From: Opitutales bacterium
Lineage (GTDB): Bacteria; Verrucomicrobiota; Verrucomicrobiia; Opitutales; T3Sed10-336
Length of the DNA stretch: 7,227 bases
Direction: 5' to 3'
Assembly: GCA_007132315.1 (NCBI GenBank)
Contig: SLOW01000338.1
Span: 1-7,227 of the forward strand
Shown here: positions 5,724 to 7,227 of the stretch, in pieces
How positions within the stretch are numbered: the stretch's first letter is position 1
How the letters are laid out: the number at the start of each line of letters is the position of its first letter
The notes under the pieces: model-generated
Told to the model about the DNA's origin: nothing
What the model saw: only the letters and a program-made list of their open reading frames with translations
Database searches by the model: none
Translations under genes and position numbers: made by a program

Positions 5724-7227
5724 AATCCGAGGATGTTAACAAGATCCGCGCGTCAACCGCCAGGACGCCCTCGCCCTCGTCGTACACGCGAATCGGATTG
5801 ATTTCAATATCGTCGATGGCGGGGCACCGGGCGACGGTTCCCCCCAGTTTGAGAATGACGTCGATCAGCCCTTCGATCTCCTTGCGTTCCTCGCCCCGCG
5901 CTCCGAGCAACAAAGGAAACGCCCGAAGCTGGGCCAGCATGTCGCGAGCGGCCTCCCGGTCGAGCGGAGCGGAGCGAAACGCGACGTCGCGGAAAATCTC
6001 CACGTAAACTCCGCCCAGGCCGGCCATCACGACCGGACCGAATATCGGATCGCGGCGCGCCCCGACTATCAGCTCCAGGCCTGGCGCCGCCATGGCGGCG
6101 ATATCGACCCCATGCAAGTCGGCATCCGGGCGACGCCGGCGCACGTTGCCCAGCAAACCCTCATAAGCATCCGCCAGTTCGCGGGCGTTCTTGACGTCGA
6201 GGACGACTCCCCCGACGTCGGTCTTGTGCAGGATTTCCGGTGACACGATTTTCAGAACCACCGGATACCCCACCCGTTCCGCCACTTCATTCGCTTCCGC
6301 CAAGTCCCGGGCCAACCCTCGCCGGGCATACGGCACGGCCGCGGCGTCGAGCACCCGGGCGGTTTCATCGCTCAACAGAAAGTGTCGCCGGCGAGCCAGG
6401 GTCGCCTCGGCCACCACGTTGACAACAGCCGCGTCGATGTCCGTTTCCTCGGGCTCCTTTCGAGACAGACGTCGACGGATTTCGTAACGGTTCAAAGCTC
6501 CGAGGCAGCGGACCGCGTCATACACATCGCCGAACACGGGAATACGGTCCGTGCGCAAAGAGGTTGCAACCTTTTCGGTTCCCGCCCCGCCCATGGTTGA
6601 GAACACGATAGCCCGGCCGGCGCGATTGAACGCCTCGAACTGCCTGCGAAAAACCTCCGCGAGATCGTTCGGTTCCAGGACGGCCGTTTCACAGTACAGC
6701 GCGATCACCGAACCCACTCCGGGCATCGCCATTGCGATGTCCAAGGCACGGTCGTAATCCACCGGGGTAGCGTCACCGGTGAGGTCAACCGGATTGCGTG
6801 CCGATCCGTATTCGGGAATGACCGGAGTAAACCGATCTCCGAGCAGGACAGAATCATCCAAAAGGGTCAGTCCGTATTTTTCCGAGGCGTCCGTGGCAAG
6901 GACGCCCATGCCGCCGCCGTTGGTAACGATCAGCGTCTCCCCACACGGCTTCAGCGCCGCTCCGGAAAAGAACCGGCAAAGGTCGAACGCCTCGCCGATG
7001 CTTTCGGCGCGGAGGGCTCCCGACTGTCGTATCAGATCATCAAAGACACTATCCTCGCCCGCCAGCGATCCTGTGTGTGAGGCGGCGGCCGCGGCTCCCC
7101 GGTTCGAACGTCCGGACTTGATCACCACGACCGGCTTGGCCGCGGCCGTAAGCCGCAAAGCATCCAGCAGCGCCTCCCCCTCCTTCACGCCCTCCAGATA
7201 AATCAGAATGACCCGGGTGGCTTCGTC
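5722..7227 (-). CDS. ADP-forming acetate--CoA ligase (acetyl-CoA synthetase), 5' part beyond the window
   Basis: The minus-strand frame is open to the right edge, giving 501 visible residues; the family has about 700, so roughly the first 200 (the CoA-binding domain) lie outside. A GTG at 7186-7188 is in frame, but the preceding codons (TRVILIYLEG) match the family, so it is internal. Known reaction: acetyl-CoA (or another acyl-CoA) + ADP + Pi = acid + ATP + CoA. Numbering from the edge, a succinyl-CoA-ligase-like domain comes first, with SHTGSLAG whose His (codon 7075-7077) matches the phosphorylated histidine region, NGGGMGVLATD and ARNPVDLTGDA. An ATP-grasp domain follows: YPVVLKIVSPEILHKTDVGG with His at 6226-6228 (likely second relay histidine), then GLELIVGARRDPIFGPVVM and DIEINPIRV at the end. 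The protein is soluble and cytoplasmic. It probably makes ATP during fermentation or peptide use, or activates acids in reverse. Substrate is not decided by sequence. It leads a two-gene operon here. Confidence 0.93.
   Translation of the reverse strand, partial: DEATRVILIYLEGVKEGEALLDALRLTAAAKPVVVIKSGRSNRGAAAAASHTGSLAGEDSVFDDLIRQSGALRAESIGEAFDLCRFFSGAALKPCGETLIVTNGGGMGVLATDASEKYGLTLLDDSVLLGDRFTPVIPEYGSARNPVDLTGDATPVDYDRALDIAMAMPGVGSVIALYCETAVLEPNDLAEVFRRQFEAFNRAGRAIVFSTMGGAGTEKVATSLRTDRIPVFGDVYDAVRCLGALNRYEIRRRLSRKEPEETDIDAAVVNVVAEATLARRRHFLLSDETARVLDAAAVPYARRGLARDLAEANEVAERVGYPVVLKIVSPEILHKTDVGGVVLDVKNARELADAYEGLLGNVRRRRPDADLHGVDIAAMAAPGLELIVGARRDPIFGPVVMAGLGGVYVEIFRDVAFRSAPLDREAARDMLAQLRAFPLLLGARGEERKEIEGLIDVILKLGGTVARCPAIDDIEINPIRVYDEGEGVLAVDARILLTSSD

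Noticed and set aside
4668..5801. Plus-strand open frame (377 codons), longer than the gene it overlaps
   Set aside because: Its translation is rich in R, Q and G with no family pattern, while the minus strand matches the BioD-like/DRTGG family and has a ribosome site and operon partner.
7186..7188. GTG as the true start of the acetyl-CoA synthetase gene
   Set aside because: The frame stays open to the window edge, and the 13 codons before it match the conserved family sequence, so the gene starts beyond the window.

Overview
The window is GC-rich DNA, dense in genes, and most likely from a member of the Verrucomicrobiota (Opitutae-like) or a near relative. This rests on three things: a pseudopilin-like protein of the H-X9-DG type, a secreted protein whose C-terminal half carries the 'NLLAYALG ... 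Y-x-V-x-x-S-T-D-L-x-x-W ... RFIRL' pattern I associate with verrucomicrobial surface proteins, and short palindromic intergenic repeats of a kind common there. The assignment is inference; the window has no rRNA or other marker gene.

Layout. Positions 1-278 are non-coding and carry a 9-bp-period tandem repeat and a 100-bp element bounded by 17-bp perfect inverted repeats. Positions 279-2294 (+) encode a full-length YyaL/SPATA20-type (DUF255) protein with a thioredoxin-like domain followed by a six-hairpin-type domain. A 162-bp gap (2295-2456) has a weak terminator-like hairpin, a 7-bp inverted repeat and a possible 7-codon leader ORF whose stop overlaps the next start codon. Positions 2457-3176 (+) encode the pseudopilin-like protein, followed with no gap by 3177-4349 (+), a secreted protein with a choice-of-anchor M-like domain; these two look like an operon. 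Positions 4350-4685 are a 336-bp gap between convergent genes, filled with nested inverted repeats. On the minus strand, a partial ADP-forming acetyl-CoA synthetase (5722 to the right edge) is followed 13 nt later by a BioD-like/DRTGG protein (4686-5708).

How the genes work together. The minus-strand pair is a coherent energy-metabolism operon: ADP-forming conversion of acetyl-CoA (or another acyl-CoA) to the acid with ATP formation, plus a partner resembling the regulatory N-terminal part of long phosphotransacetylases but without the catalytic domain. The plus-strand pair links a type IV pilin-like/type II secretion-like protein to an exported protein and may be a secretion or surface unit. 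The YyaL-like gene appears to stand alone.

I do not see a clear new defence or mobile system. The most unusual structure is in the intergenic regions: three separate elements each carry a short motif, its inverted copy, then the motif again, so that the middle copy could pair with either side. The leader ORF before the pseudopilin gene is the other point that merits a check.
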